From Acidimicrobiia bacterium (lineage in GTDB: Bacteria; Actinomycetota; Acidimicrobiia; IMCC26256; PALSA-555): a DNA stretch of 5,248 nt. The stretch's first letter is position 1, and each line of letters starts with the position of its first letter. The translations under genes and the position numbers were made by a program. Under the pieces are notes generated by a model, which did not search any database, had not been told where the DNA came from, and was given only the letters and a program-made list of their open reading frames with translations. The stretch spans positions 1 through 5,248 of the forward strand of contig JALHSW010000524.1 of NCBI GenBank assembly GCA_022865365.1, in the 5' to 3' direction. Below, piece after piece: positions 5,198 to 5,248 of this stretch.

Positions 5198-5248
5198 GCG
5201 CGACCTTCGACCTCGTCGCGGCAGCGGCCGCCGGCGTTAGGCGGAGGG

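Noticed and set aside
5198..5248. Start or end of another gene, or a terminator, after cysQ
   Set aside because: Only 51 nt remain. A GCGGC/GCCGC stem near 5218-5231 is weak and common in GC-rich DNA, and no frame can be judged.
1..5248. CRISPR array, tRNA or rRNA gene, insertion sequence, phage or defence system
   Set aside because: No regularly spaced repeats, tRNA-like cloverleaf, transposase, integrase, toxin or nuclease motifs were seen.

Overview
The window is high-GC DNA (roughly two-thirds G+C) with G/C-rich third codon positions and several GTG or overlapping starts. The protein styles point to an actinobacterium, perhaps of the Acidimicrobiia: a CysQ very like the mycobacterial one, a Mop-domain gene ahead of modA, and proline-rich/Ser-Thr-rich membrane proteins. 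The taxon is an inference; no marker gene is present.

Positions 1-2876 hold a plus-strand molybdate uptake operon. It starts with the 3' end of a Mop/TOBE-domain gene, followed by modA (periplasmic-type binding protein), modB (permease) and modC (ATPase with its own C-terminal TOBE domain). Every junction overlaps by 1-4 nt, so the four genes are probably co-transcribed and translationally coupled. The protein set captures molybdate outside the cell, moves it through ModB with ATP hydrolysis by ModC, and binds oxyanion in two separate Mop/TOBE domains. The operon promoter lies left of the window.

Positions 2878-4274 hold two minus-strand genes of unknown function. The first is a single-pass membrane protein: a proline-rich cytoplasmic tail with three D-[PA]-T-x-P-V motifs, one membrane helix, a Ser/Thr linker and a small outer beta-rich domain. 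Its stop lies 1 nt from the modC stop. The second is a small secreted helical protein. Between them is a 209-nt spacer with a perfect 15-bp inverted repeat (probable terminator of the secreted-protein gene) and three tandem 14-bp repeats just before the membrane-protein start.

Positions 4275-4453 are a divergent intergenic region with a short hairpin. Positions 4454-5197 encode CysQ, a PAP phosphatase of the inositol monophosphatase superfamily. The last 51 nt (5198-5248) show no gene I can support.

I see no clear previously undescribed multi-gene system. The most unusual items are the ModA signal peptide built from four in-frame 15-bp repeats, and the membrane protein with repeated kinase-site-like threonine motifs.
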